From positions 1,116,001 to 1,180,000 of the forward strand of contig JAGYVD010000004.1 of assembly GCA_021209875.1 (NCBI GenBank): a stretch of 64,000 nt of DNA. The letters run 5' to 3'. Shown piece by piece: positions 29,545-42,500 of this stretch. Position 1 is the stretch's first letter, and each line of letters starts with the position of its first letter. The translations under genes and the position numbers were made by a program. The notes under the pieces were generated by a model that worked only from the letters and a program-made list of their open reading frames with translations, ran no database searches and was not told the DNA's origin. The DNA is from Rosellinia necatrix (lineage: Eukaryota; Ascomycota; Sordariomycetes; Xylariales; Xylariaceae).

Positions 29545-29760
29545 TAGTATGGTTTACTAAGGGTAGTGTGGTATTGAGTCTGTAAAAGTGTGATGTAGAA
29601 TTAAAGAAGGAAGGGCTTCTGGTCCCGCAGGGACCAGAAGGAAGGGCTTCTGGTCCCGCAGGGACCAGAAGCCTTAGGCTAGTACCTTATCTCATCTATA
29701 CAATCCTTATCTAGCTAACGCAGCTAGCTAGATAAGGAGCCCCCCTTCCTGACTGTGTCA
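29545..29760. mobile_element. Solo LTR or LTR-like insert (family F) in element B1
   Basis: 216 bp of unmutated, GC-richer DNA flanked by the perfect duplication AATAT (29540-29544 and 29761-29765). The matching B2 region on the minus strand (about 21430-21480) has a single AATAT and no insert. It ends GTGTCA. It contains two tandem 31-bp units (29606-29667), each carrying the palindromic core CTTCTGGTCCC/GGGACCAGAAG, and a stem CTTATCTAGCT/AGCTAGATAAG. The start, TAGTATGG, is not a classical TG. Confidence 0.75.
29606..29667. repeat. Tandem duplication of a 31-bp hairpin unit
   Basis: Two perfect adjacent copies (29606-29636 and 29637-29667), followed by a partial third start. Each unit contains an inverted repeat around CCCGCAGGG, so the pair can form alternative hairpins. 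Confidence 0.85.
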
Positions 29761-30798
29761 AATATATTTATAAAATAACTGCTAATAAACGATTAAAAAA
29801 TTTTTGAAAGTATTATTTCTAACTAAAATTAAAAATTACGTTTAATTTTTAAAAAAAAATGTAAAAAGCTTTAAATATAAAACTATTAATAAGTATAGCT
29901 TATTATTTATAAAATAATAAATTATTAAAAAAAAACTAAATAATTAAAATAGCAATATATTATTATAACTTTAAAAACTTTACGTTTAATTAAATTAATT
30001 TATATTTAATATTATAATAAAACTTTAATATTATATAATTATAAATAATATAATTTATTTTATATAAACAGCTATTTAAATTTAAATTATTTAAACTTTT
30101 AAACTTTATTGCTTATTAATTTAATTAATTAAATATAAAATAAATAAAAACTTTAAAAATTGTTTTTAATAAAATATTAAATTAATAATAAATTTTATTA
30201 TAGCATATATTAAAAATATTATAATAATAAATATTATATATTATAATTTGTTTTTAATAAAAAAATATTATTATGTTTATATAACTAATATTATTTATTA
30301 AACAAGTTTTAAAAAATATTTATAATAATATATAAAATTTTAAATAATAAAAAAAACCAGAGATTTAACTTATAAATTAAACTTTTAAAACATTATAAAA
30401 TTTATTTAATAATATTTATAGTTTATTTAAAATATATATATAATTAAAATAATTTTTTAAACGTATTAAATTAACGCTTAAGCTAATAAAAGTTAATTAA
30501 TATAAACATTGAAATAATAATAATAAAAAATATATAAAATTAAATAAATTTTTAAATACCGCGTTAATAAAAAAAACAGATTTAATTATTTAATTAAATA
30601 ATAAAAATAAAAATACAAATATAACTAATAATATATTAAAAATTAATTATATTATTTAAAAAAATAATAAACTATTATTAAAAAAAAAACAGCTTTTACT
30701 TTAAAATAAAAAAAAACATTAAGCGCGGAAAACAGCTTTATAAAACGATCTAACGTATTATTAAAAACAATAGTTATTTTTTTTGTCTGCCGGCATTT

Positions 30799-31006
30799 TA
30801 ATAAAATCTTTAAAAAAACCCGTATTAATCCAGCCAACAGCTTATATATTATTAGATTAGATTAGATAAGTTGCACAAGCTACGGCTAGTAACAAGTGGC
30901 CTACGGCCACCCCTGCAGGGGTTAATTCTAGACTTACTAGAATTCCCTACCTAGCAGAGGAATTAATAAAGGCATTTTTTTTTCTACCCTTATATTAATC
31001 TTCTTA
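30799..31006 (+). repeat. B1 3' LTR
   Basis: 208 bp, the same length as the 5' copy, ending ATCTTCTTA directly before the AATTA duplication. Its first half is RIP-mutated, its second half keeps the GC-rich consensus. Confidence 0.85.
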
Positions 31007-34000
31007 AATTATTAAAATATTTATATTAGTTTATTAATAATTAATAGTTTTGCAACGTTTATATAAAATTTAAAAAGTTTTATGAATAAATAACTAAGAA
31101 AAATTTTTTAAAAAATAATATAATATTTTTTATAAAACAATATAAAAATTATTTTAAAATATTTAAAATAATTTTATAATTATTAAAATATATAATAATA
31201 TTGTTAATAAAATATTAATAATAATATATATATTTATACCACAGTTAATTGATATATTTTTATATATATGCTAAGAAATTATTATATTTTATTAATATTA
31301 TATTAAATTATTTTAAGCTGTAAAACTAATTATTATAAACATATTTTACATTTAAAATATATTAAAAATTAATAAGGAAATCTTATTATATTAATAATTA
31401 TAATATATTTTTGTTTAATAAACTTCTGATTATTTTATCTTATAAAAATAATCAATAATTATATAAAACTACTACTTTATTAAATTGTTAAAACTTAATT
31501 ATTATTTAGCTTTTATTAATTTTATATATTTTTATTATATAATGAACATAAAATAAATAAAAATATTAGTTTATTTATTTATTATAGTTAACTTATTTTA
31601 TACAGTTTATTATAAATATTATTTAATACTTTTATATTTTATTTATTAAAAAGTACTGCTTTAAATATAATTTAATTTTCTGTTAATTATTAACAAAAAT
31701 ATTTTAAATTGCTTTTTTATAAAATATTTATTTATCTGCGATTTATTTAAATATTATAAAATATAACTATTTTAATAAATTAAAAAGTTTAAACGTTTTT
31801 TAGCGTATATATAAACCATTTTTTATAATAGTTTTAAAAAGTTGCCCGGTTTTTAATACTTAAAAAAATATATATATTTTAATTTTAAATTTATTTTTAA
31901 CGTTAAAAGTTTAGCTTAAAATTGTTTAAAGCTTTTAAATTAATTATTATATTAAATATAACGTTTATAAAAAAATATTTTTATTAATATGTTTAAACAT
32001 ATTATTTTATATTTAATATTTTTTATATAATATTAAATATATTAATTATTTAGATGTTTATTTTAAAAAGTCTTATAAAGTTTAATATATAATTTATTTT
32101 ATTTAAATATATAACTATTTTTATATTTAATATTATATTAGTTGCTACTATAATTAATAAAAAATTAGTTTAAACTTTATTTTAATTATAATAATTATAT
32201 TTATTAAAAATAATTTATTTGTTTTAATTAAAACTGTTTTTATTAATAATAAAACAGTAGCTATAATTATAAAAGTTGTTATTATTAATTTATAAAAGCT
32301 TATATATACTCTGCTATTTTTATTTTTTAAATTTAATCTAGCTTAATATTTTTATAAATTGTAATAGTTTTTATTAAAATATTTATTATTAATACTTCTT
32401 TAAAAGTTTTAGCGTTAATTATATTAAATATATTATTTTTTATATAATTATTAAATAAAAGCTTTATTATTTAATAAAAGTTTATATTTTATTATAAACT
32501 AAGTTTTGTTTTTATTTTATAGTTTTATGTTTTTTAACTAATAATGTTTTATATATATTTATAATTATAGATAAATATCTTAAATAAAAATATAAATTTA
32601 TTTATTATTTTACTTTAATAAATAAATCTTTTGATCTATAATTAATAATAGCTTTATATAAATATAAAAGTTATTATTAAATAATATTTTATTTTTAAAT
32701 AATTTTTATTATTTATTTTTTTTTTTGTAAATATTTTAAGTTTTTAGTTTTATTGATTTTTTAATATAAAAAATAAACTTAGCTTTTTTTAAGTTTAACT
32801 AATTTATTTTTTAAAATACTTATTTAATTTAATTAAAAACAGTTTTATATATTAAAATGTTTAAAAAATTTTATTAATAATAGTTTTTTAATATTTAAGT
32901 TAATATAAATTTATTAGTTTTTTTAACTAAAACTAGCGGGGTATTCATCTATAGATATATATAATTTAATTAAAAAGCTTTATTATATTTATTATTAATA
33001 TTTAACAGTTTAATTACCAAGATTTTATAATTAAAAATGTTATTAATTATTTTATATATTATATTAAAACGTATTTTTAATTTGTTATGATTTATTTTTT
33101 TTTATTCAATAGTTTTATTTTTAGTTTTATTTTTAGCTTTAATATAATTTTATAAATGCTTAAAAGTTAATTATATAAAATAAACCGTAGTTATTTTTTT
33201 AATTTTAATTATAGTTTTTATAATCTAAGTATTTATATTTTTAATTTTAATTATAACTATAATTATATTTTTAATTATGTTTCCGATTATAATTTTTAAT
33301 TTTAATTATTTTCTTTATTTTTTAATAATTATCGCAGTTTTAGTTTTAATATTTATAGTTTTTTATAGCTGCTACTTTAGTTATTATTACTTTTATTTTA
33401 GCTTTAGTATTATTTATAACTATATAGGCAGCTATTTTAGTTTTAATTTTAAAATATTTATTATTTAATTAATATTTCTTTTAATTAAATTAATAATTAT
33501 AGCTTTTTAGCAAGTTGTTTCAACAGCTAATATTAAATTTATTAATATTATTTTTAATTTAATATTTAAAAATATTTTTCAGTTTTATATTTTAGCTTGT
33601 ATAAACTATTTTCTATTTTATATATATAGTTAGTTAAAATTTTTTTAATTTAAAAATTAAATATAATTCAAAATTACGTTTTTTATTAGATATAAATATT
33701 TTTATAATTTTATGCTAGTTTTATAATTCTTTTACAGCGTTTTTATAATTTTAATATATTATATTTAATATTAAATAAACTAAAAAATACGGTTTAATTT
33801 TCTGCGATCTTTTTACAATAAGTTTTATTTTATAAACTTTTAACACGTTTTATTAGCTTATATTTTACATTTTTTTATAGTTTTTTAAATAATATATTTA
33901 AGCCTGCTTTTTTGTATATGTTAATTATTTATATAAATTTTACTGTTTTATTATAATTAAACTAATTTGCTAATAAATAATTAAATAAATTAATTATTTA

Positions 34001-35543
34001 TTAAATATTTAAAGCTTAAAGACTTTTATTTTTTAGCAATAAATTAATTTAATTAATAAAAAATAAACGTTCATATAAATTATATTTTTTTGTTAGCTAT
34101 ATACGTTGTATTATTAAAGTTTCTTTATTTAACGTTAAAAATATTAATATTATTTTATTTAATTTTATATGTGTTTTTTTTATATTAGCTGCTATATTTA
34201 ATATAAACTGTTTTTATTAATTTAATACGGCATAATTATTTTTATCATCGTTAAAACTATTTAAGGTATAAAAATTAAATAAATTATTATTATTATAGTT
34301 TTATTATAACACCAGTTATTGCTCTTATTTTTATTATTATAGCGTTTATAAAAATTATTTTAATATTTAATAAAAAGTTCTAAGTTATTATTTTTTTAAA
34401 AATGTTTTAATTTAATAAAACAGATATAAAAATATAATAGTTATAATATTTAATTTAGTTAAAATATTTATTATTATGTTTTATATATTAGTTATTTAAA
34501 CATTAATTAATATAATACTTTTATTTTTATTTTATTACTAAGCTTTATTTTAAATAATTAATTTATAGCTTTATTAATTTTATTATTATTTTTAGTTGGC
34601 TATAGATTTAAGTTTTATATTATTAAAAATTTAATATTAATATTTTTAAACATTTATAAACTTTTAAACTTATTTAATTAATTTTAAAATTAAGTTAAAA
34701 ATATTTTTATAATTTTATATTTTTATATAAAATATTAATTAAAACGTTAGCTTGTTTTTAATATTTTAAAAATAATCAACTGTTTTTAATTTTATTTAAA
34801 TTCTTTTAGCAGCAGCATATTTTTAAATAAAAATTATATTAATTTAAAATATTCAGCTAAAGTTTTTTCAATTTATTTATATTTAAACTTAATATATATA
34901 ATAAAATATAATAATATAAGATTATTAAAAGCTTAAAAAATTTAATATATTATTAAAAAATATTTAAATATATATATAAAATTTTTAAATAGTTGTTTTT
35001 ATATGTAAATATTATTAGCTGTTGTTTTTAGTTTATGAACTTATAATTTAAAAACTATAAAAATAAAATAAAATAAAGTACACGCATAAAAAATAAAATA
35101 ACAAAGCTATTTTTAAAAATTCTTGCTTTTAATTATAATATTTATACTTATAATTATTTAATAAACATATTTATTAACGCTTTTTTAATAATAAATAAAA
35201 ATAAATAATTTATTACGTTTATAAATCTAAATATATTTTAATTATTAAACACACTTAAATATATAACTTAAATAATAATAATTTTAAAATATAAAAATAA
35301 ACTACTTAATATTTTGTAACAACTATTTATTAATAAGCTTTAATAAAATATATAATTTATATAAAAAAAATTATTAAAATAACGTTCTGTTTATATTAAT
35401 TATTTAATTATAGCTAGATTAAAACACGCGCGTTTAAATCTTCAGCTATATATAAAATCTTTTAATTTTAAAAAATTTAAAAAATAATATTAATTTAGTT
35501 TAATTTAATAACAACATCTATTAGTTATATTAATATACTACTT

Positions 35544-35745
35544 TAAAAAAATTAATATAAAAATAAAAAAAAAATGCTTTTATTAATTCTTCCGCTAAAT
35601 AAAGAATTCTAGTGAGTCTAAAATTAACTCCTGCAGGAGTGGCCGTGGGCCACCTGTTGCCAGCCGTAGCCTATGCAACCTATCTAATCTAATAATACAC
35701 GAGCCGTTGGCTCGATTAATACGGGCCCCTTTGGGGACCCTATCA
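35544..35745 (-). repeat. B2 5' LTR
   Basis: The best preserved B-type LTR: on the minus strand it starts TGATAGGGTCCCC, followed by the palindromic blocks CCCCAAAGGGG, GAGCCAACGGCTC and GTGGCCCACGGCCAC. The flank on its right, ATATG, is the target duplication of B2. Confidence 0.88.
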
Positions 35746-35750
35746 ATATG

Positions 35751-38700
35751 TTTATAATTATTAATTTTAATTTTTATATATATTTATTTATAATATAAAA
35801 TAATATTATTTTAACCCTTTTTTAGCAAGCTATTTCTTTAAAAATAAAATACTTTTGTTAAATTATAATAATAAAATATAAAATATAAACATATTAAGAT
35901 TTAAAAATTTTAAATAATTTTATTTTAGCTATAATTAGTTTAAAATATATAAACTAATAACATATTTAATATTTGCTATAATTATTAACATGATATTATT
36001 TTATTTTATGTTTTTATTAAATAGTTCTGTTTTATATTTTTGTAAAAGTTTTATAATTTTAATATAATATAATAATAATATATAAAAAATCCTGTATTTT
36101 TTAAATTGTTTTAAAGTTTTTAGTTAATTTAAAAATTAAAAGTTTTTAAATATTATTAGTCCTTCTTTTATTATTAATAAACTTAAAACATTTTTTAAAA
36201 GCTTAAAAGTTTAATAAAAAATATATAATAAAAGTTTTTTTAGAAATAAAAAATTCTTTTTTATTAAATAATAAAAGATAGTATAGAAATAAATTACATA
36301 ATCTGTTTTAATATTTAAAATAATAATAAGATTATTAATATAAGCTTTATAATAATGTTTATAAAAATAAAATAATTTATTTATAAAATATTAAATATAT
36401 ATAAATATATTATAAAATCTTATTAACGCTATTATTAATTGTTTTAATTTTTAAACACTTATTATTATAAATCGGGTTTAATAATTAAAATAAATTATTA
36501 ATTAATAAAAACAAGCGGTCCTGTTTATAATAATTAAACATTTCTTTTTAATTAAAATAATAATTATAAATTATAACAACAACACGTAGTGATTTAAAAC
36601 GGTTATTTTATTTAAAACTTATAAATTAATTATTAAATATAAATATATATATATATTTTTTTAAATAAGCTATATAATAAAAGTTGGATATATAAATAAA
36701 AAAAGCTGTCGATTTATTTTATTTTATTTTATTTATAAAATCTGTTAAATATTATATTAACTGTTTTTTTATTATATGTGTTAAAAAAATATAATTAAAA
36801 ATTGAATTTTATTTATTGTTAATTATTAACTAAAAAATTTTTTATTTGTTTTTTCTGCGGCAGATTAATAATATTTTAGTTTTTTTTAATCTTAAATTTT
36901 TTTATCACAACTTAAAAATCTCTAGCGTGATAATATTTTTTTTATATAAATAAATTGTTTACTTCAAGCGTTAATTTTATTTTTTTTGCTAAGCTTTTTT
37001 ATATTTAGTATTAATAGGATCTTTTAAATTTTATATTTAAATGTTTTATTTAATTATTTTCTTGTTTTTATTATAGGCATTTTTGCCGCGTAAATTGCAC
37101 TAGTTATGTCTGCTCTGCTAGTTATATTAATTATATTAAAAGCTTTATTTGAAAAAAAGCCTGTTAAAAAATATTATATTATTTTAATATGGTAATTATT
37201 TTAGCCATTGTATTAGTTTTTGTTGCAGTTAGGTCTAAGTTTTAAGTTACGTTATAATTTTAATACGTGTTAGTAGTAATAGCAACAATAATAGAAGTTA
37301 TAAAAATCAAGTCTGCTTATAAATATACGTTTAATAATTTAAAATGGTTAAAAATATAAATATATATATTTTTAAATATAAAAATATTAAAATTAATAGC
37401 TAATAAAATATTTTAAAACGTATTAAACAGCAGGCTAATATTAAATAATAATATATTAGTTATATTTACATTTTTAGCTAATGTTAAGCTTGTAGCTATT
37501 ATTATAGCTTTTAAAAAACTTTTATATATTTTTCATATTTAATTTTTAATATAGTTATTTTTAAATTATATTTGTTTAAATATTTTAAAAAATAGTTTTA
37601 GTTTTAAAAATAAACTAGTAATTATTGCGTTTAAAAAGTTATAAATTTAATTAAAACTATAATATTGTTTTTTATAATAATTTAACTATAAAGTTTTTAT
37701 TTTTAAATAATAGTTTATATTTAAATAGTATTAATATTAATATTTTCAACCCTAAAATAATTTTTATATTAAAATTATTTTATATATATATATGTTTGTT
37801 TTAAAAAAATTTAAAAAGCGTTTTAAAGTTTTCATCGTTTATAAAAATAACTATATTTAAACTATAATTAATTAAAACTTTATAAATATTTAAAAGTTAT
37901 TTTTTAATAATATTTTAATTTTGTTTTTATTTATAATTTAAGCTATGTTTATAAATTTTAGCCGTTATAAAAATTTATAATTATTATTATTTAATATATA
38001 AAATTTTAATATACTTTTTTGTTTATATTTAATTTAATTAATTTTTATTTTTTAAATTTAGCCTGTTTATTTTTAAAAATATATTTAAATTTGCTTAATA
38101 GTTATTTTGTTATTATTAAATAAATATAACCCATGTTTCAGCTTATAATAACGTTTTTCTTATTTATAAAATTTTAATAATAATTTTAAAATATAAAAAG
38201 TTATTATTTTTGTTTTATTTTTTAAAGTTATATAATTTATTAAATGTTTTGTTAAATTAACTGTATAATTAATTTATTCTTTTGTTTAAAATTTATAAAT
38301 TTTTCTGTTATTATATTTTTAACTAGTTCTGCTAAAAAAAAACAATTTTATATAATTTCTTAATATAATACTAAAATAATATATTTTGCCATATAAAGAA
38401 TATATAATATTATTTATAAATATATTTAATTAAAAATTCCACGTTTTAAATATGTTTAGTTAAACGTTTAATATAATATATAACATGTTAACCCTAGCTA
38501 TATATTAAATCAAACATTTAATCGTAAAATTTATATTATTAGCTATCGTCGATTATAATAAACGTCTTATTATTATTTAATTTAAAGCTAAATAAAGCGT
38601 AAAATAATATTATGTTTAATATTAACATGTTTAATTTAGCTGCGTTAGCATGTTTTTTTTTTACTAATAATTATATTTATTTTTGCGTTTATTTTGGCCA

Positions 38701-39286
38701 TTTCTTTTTTATTATTATTTTTTTATTTAAGATTACGGCCTTTTTTTTATTTTTATTATATTACTTTTTTTTGTTTTTATTTTTGTTTTTGTTTTAATTT
38801 ATATTTTTCTGCTGCTTATTTTTTTGTTTAGACTTTTTGTTATAGTTTTAATTATTTTTTTCAACTTGCAGATATTTATTTTTTCCTGCTGCTATTAAAA
38901 AAAGCTTTGTTTTAGCAATTTTAATTATATATTTTATTAAAATATTTTTTAAATTAAGCGTTAAAAAATATTATTTAATTTTAAAGTTTATGCTAGTTTA
39001 TATAAGAATTATAATATTATATTAATTTTTATTATTAGTGTTTAAATTTTTATAGCTTAACTATATTTTAATTTTTTTTTATATAAACGTTACACAAGCA
39101 GTATTTTATTATATAATATTTTTAAATAATAATTTAGTTTAAATAAAACGTTCTGTTGCTACAGCAGGTTATATATTAAATTAAGTGCTTATTTTATCTA
39201 AAAGAACATTTCATTTTTATGTTTTAAGTTTAAATTATTTATTCATAGTTAATTTATTGTTTTATTATAAAACTGCTAAACTTTTT
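35751..39286. other. AT-rich RIP-degraded DNA, no gene
   Basis: Right flank of B2 and formally the continuation of the DNA ending at 6601. Only short AT-rich open stretches made of Phe, Leu, Ile and Tyr codons occur, which are compositional artefacts. It is presumably another dead element, but I saw no boundary. Confidence 0.75.
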
Positions 39287-39291
39287 AATAA

Positions 39292-39524
39292 TGTTGCACC
39301 AGTCACAAATGAGAAGTCAAGGCTTCAGCAATAAGTAATGTATTATACGAAAAATCTACAGATAAAAAAGGAAAGAGTAAGTGGGAGAAATCAGCTTACT
39401 AGAATTCTGGCTAAATGCAGGTGTGTAGGGTGGGTCTAGTCTGCGCGTTATGCGCACCAGTTAGCAACAGGTGTATAAATATTAGTTTATGCTATATGTA
39501 TTAGCTAACTAGTTATTTATAACT
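39292..39524 (-). repeat. Family A 3' LTR
   Basis: Minus strand; reads TGTTGCACCAGTCAC on the plus strand at its outer end, which is unmutated, and becomes AT-rich towards the inside. It matches 21035-21266 over its full length. Confidence 0.85.
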
Positions 39525-42500
39525 ACTTTTTTTTTTTTAAAAAAAACGGCTTGTTTTTTAAGTTATGTTTATATTTAAACATATAATTTTTTAATATATT
39601 TTTTAGCAAAAAAAAAAATTGCTTTGGGTTTTTATTTTATACTATGTTTTTTAAGCTTTTATATTATTAAGTTATTTTATAAGCTTTTTTATATTATATT
39701 ATTAATTTTTTTATTTATTATTATATTTATTTTTATTTTTGTTTTATTATTTTTTATTATATTATTTTATTATTATTTTTATATGTTATATTTAATTTAT
39801 TATTTTCTGCAGCTTTAAGCTAATCTTTTAAACGTTTTAAAAGTTCTGCTATATTTAAATATTTTTATAAAAATTTTTAATAATTTTGCGCTGTTTTTAA
39901 ATTTTTAAACAGAATATTATTTATTGTTGGTTTTTATTTTTTTAAATTATTTAATATTATCGTTTTTATAATATATTTTTAACGATTTAATTTTTTAACT
40001 ATAAACTTTTTTTTTTTAAGCTTTATTATTTTATTATTTAAATTATTAGTTTTTGTTTTAGCAGTAAATTATTAAAATATAGTTATAGTTTATTAATATA
40101 ATAATAATTTATTATTTTTATAAAAAAATATTTAATATAAAAATATTATTGTTTTTATTAATTATTTTAAACTTTTATTATGTTATAAAAAATCTAGCTT
40201 ATAAAATAATCGGTTAGTTTTTATAATTATTTTTTTTAAATTAATATATAATTATTTATATTAAAATTAAATTTTTTTCTTTATAGTTAGCTTGTTTAAT
40301 TATATAAATTTAAATTTAAATTAAATGTTTTTTATTAAATCTATGTATTAAATAATTTTTTTGTTTTATTTTAAGCTTTTTTTAAAATTCTTTTTTTTTT
40401 AAAAGCTTTTTAATTTTTCTGCTGTAGTTTAATTTTTTAATAAAAATAAAAAATATTAAAAATTTTATTTCTGTTTTATAAAATAATATATTTATTAATT
40501 TATATAATAATGCTGTTTATATATAATTTAATATTAAAATACGTTTAAATTAATTATTTTAATAATAATTAATATATAGTTATAATTATTAATTTAAATA
40601 TTTATTTATAATTTCTGCTTGTTTTATAGTTTTATAATAATTAATAAAAACTAAAATATATTTTATATTTATTAGTTTATATAACTTGTTTATAAATATT
40701 AATATAAATAATAAATTTTAATTTAAAATTATTATTGTTAATATATTAAATATTTAAAATAGCTTTTTATAATATATTTTAATTATATTTATTATAATAG
40801 CTTATATAATATATAAAATTCTTTAAGCTTTTTTTTAATCAGTTTATTATAATAAACATTTTATTATAACTATATTTATTTTAAAGCATTTATTTAAAAT
40901 TTATTATTAAATATTATTATATATAGTTAAATATTAGCAAAAGTTTTAATTTATTTAAAGTTTTATTATATAATATTTTTGCTAAACAGTATTATATATA
41001 ATTTATTATATAAATATTATAGCTGTTTATTAGTTTAAGCTATAAATATTTTTTAATATTAATTTTTAGTTTTATGTTTTTTAAATATATTATAAATATA
41101 TAGTTATAAATTTTTATATTAATTTAATTTTTAAATATAAATAGTTTAATATTATTAATTATTTATTTATTATTATTAATCTGTTTATTATTTATTAAAA
41201 GTTATTATCTTTAGTTTTTTAGTTTTACGTCGGTAAATCTTTATTTTAAAGTTTTTGCTGTTTTTTTTAATATTTTTTAATTAATTAAAAAATTTTAAAT
41301 TTTAGTTTTTATATAAATATATTATTAATATTTAATAGTTATATTTTATTTAACTTAGAATATATTTTATAATATTATTTATAAGTTAAAATATTATTAA
41401 ATGTTTTTAAGTTTTTTTTTTATTTTTATATTAACAGATTTTTTATTTTTAAAACAAAATATTTATAACTATATTTTTTTTCTAGTTAAAAATAATAAAA
41501 AATTATATTTTAAAAACAAGTTTATTTATTCTGTTTATTATAAATTTAAATATTATTTTATATTAAAATATTTTAAAATTTAATAATTAATAATTATTAA
41601 AAAAGTTTTTTATTTATTAATTAGTTTAAGTTGTTATTTTTTAAAGCTATAGCTACTGCTAATATTTTTTATTAAAAATTTTATAATTTTATTTAATATT
41701 ATATAATATTTTTAAAAATAAACTATTAAATGCTAATTTTTTATATAATTAAAATAATATATTAAAAGCTATTTTATTAAAAAATAAGTTTTTATTTTAA
41801 TAAATAAATTATAATTATAATATTTTAATTATAATATAAAAGTTAAAGCTTTTTAACACGCTAAAAGCTTTATTATATTTATTAGTTTATTTAAAAGTTT
41901 TTTTTTTATTAAATAGTTTATAAAAAAACTATTTAATTATATTTATTTATAAACTTTTATAAAAGTTATAAAAACTTAAAAAAACTATGTATTTTTATAA
42001 TAATAAATGCTTTTAATTTATTATAACTTTTATTTTAATAAAATTAATATAAATACTGTTAATATTTATTATATAGTTTAAAAACTTGGTCTATTTTATA
42101 TAAAATTTTAATTTTTTAAATTAGTTTATAATCTTATATTTTATAGTTTTTAAAGCATTTTTTAAATATATATATAGTAGGTTTTATATTATTAAAATAA
42201 ATAAAAACATTGTTTATATATATATTATAAAAATTATTTAAAAATTAAACAATATATTATTAATATATTTTTAAAACATAGAAAATTTATTTATTAAATT
42301 AAACAGAAAAACTTTATAATAATAAGCTTTATATTAATATAAAACGTAGTAAAATTTTTATTTTTAAATATATTTTAATATAATAAAATGTTTATTATAT
42401 ATTAATTTTTATAAAAATTTTAATATTAAAAATATAAAACAGGGTTTTTTATAATTTTATTAAATTTTTAATAGTTTATATAAAAATAAAGTTTTTGCTA

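Larger units (their letters stand above)
22831..31006 (+). mobile_element. LTR retrotransposon B1, nested in B2
   Basis: LTRs of exactly 208 bp (22831-23038 and 30799-31006) are flanked by the perfect duplication AATTA (22826-22830 and 31007-31011). B1 is the same family as B2 but in plus orientation, and its internal DNA aligns with the minus strand of B2 over several kb. Two solo LTRs (25401-25713 and 29545-29760) sit inside; without them B1 is about 7.6 kb. RIP has removed every frame. Family or superfamily assignment of B is not possible from what I can read. Confidence 0.88.
6607..35745 (-). mobile_element. LTR retrotransposon B2, outermost of the nested stack, RIP-inactivated
   Basis: B2 reads on the minus strand. 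Its 5' LTR is 35544-35745 (202 bp, beginning TGATAGGG on the minus strand). Its 3' LTR is split into 6607-6697 and 20107-20218 (203 bp together). Internal DNA next to both LTRs matches the internal ends of plus-strand element B1 with mostly C/T and G/A differences. Removing nested element C, one solo LTR and element B1 leaves about 7.3 kb, a normal size for such an element. No intact gag or pol frame remains, and I did not recognise enough pol motifs to assign a superfamily. It must be older than C, D, B1 and the solo LTR it contains. Confidence 0.85.

Noticed and set aside
30652..30837. Open frame of 61 codons on the minus strand, and similar AT-rich frames at 33277, 38612, 39624, 41401 and 47360
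   Set aside because: They consist almost only of Phe, Leu, Ile, Tyr, Lys and Asn codons and lie in RIP-mutated element interiors or LTRs; they are products of composition.
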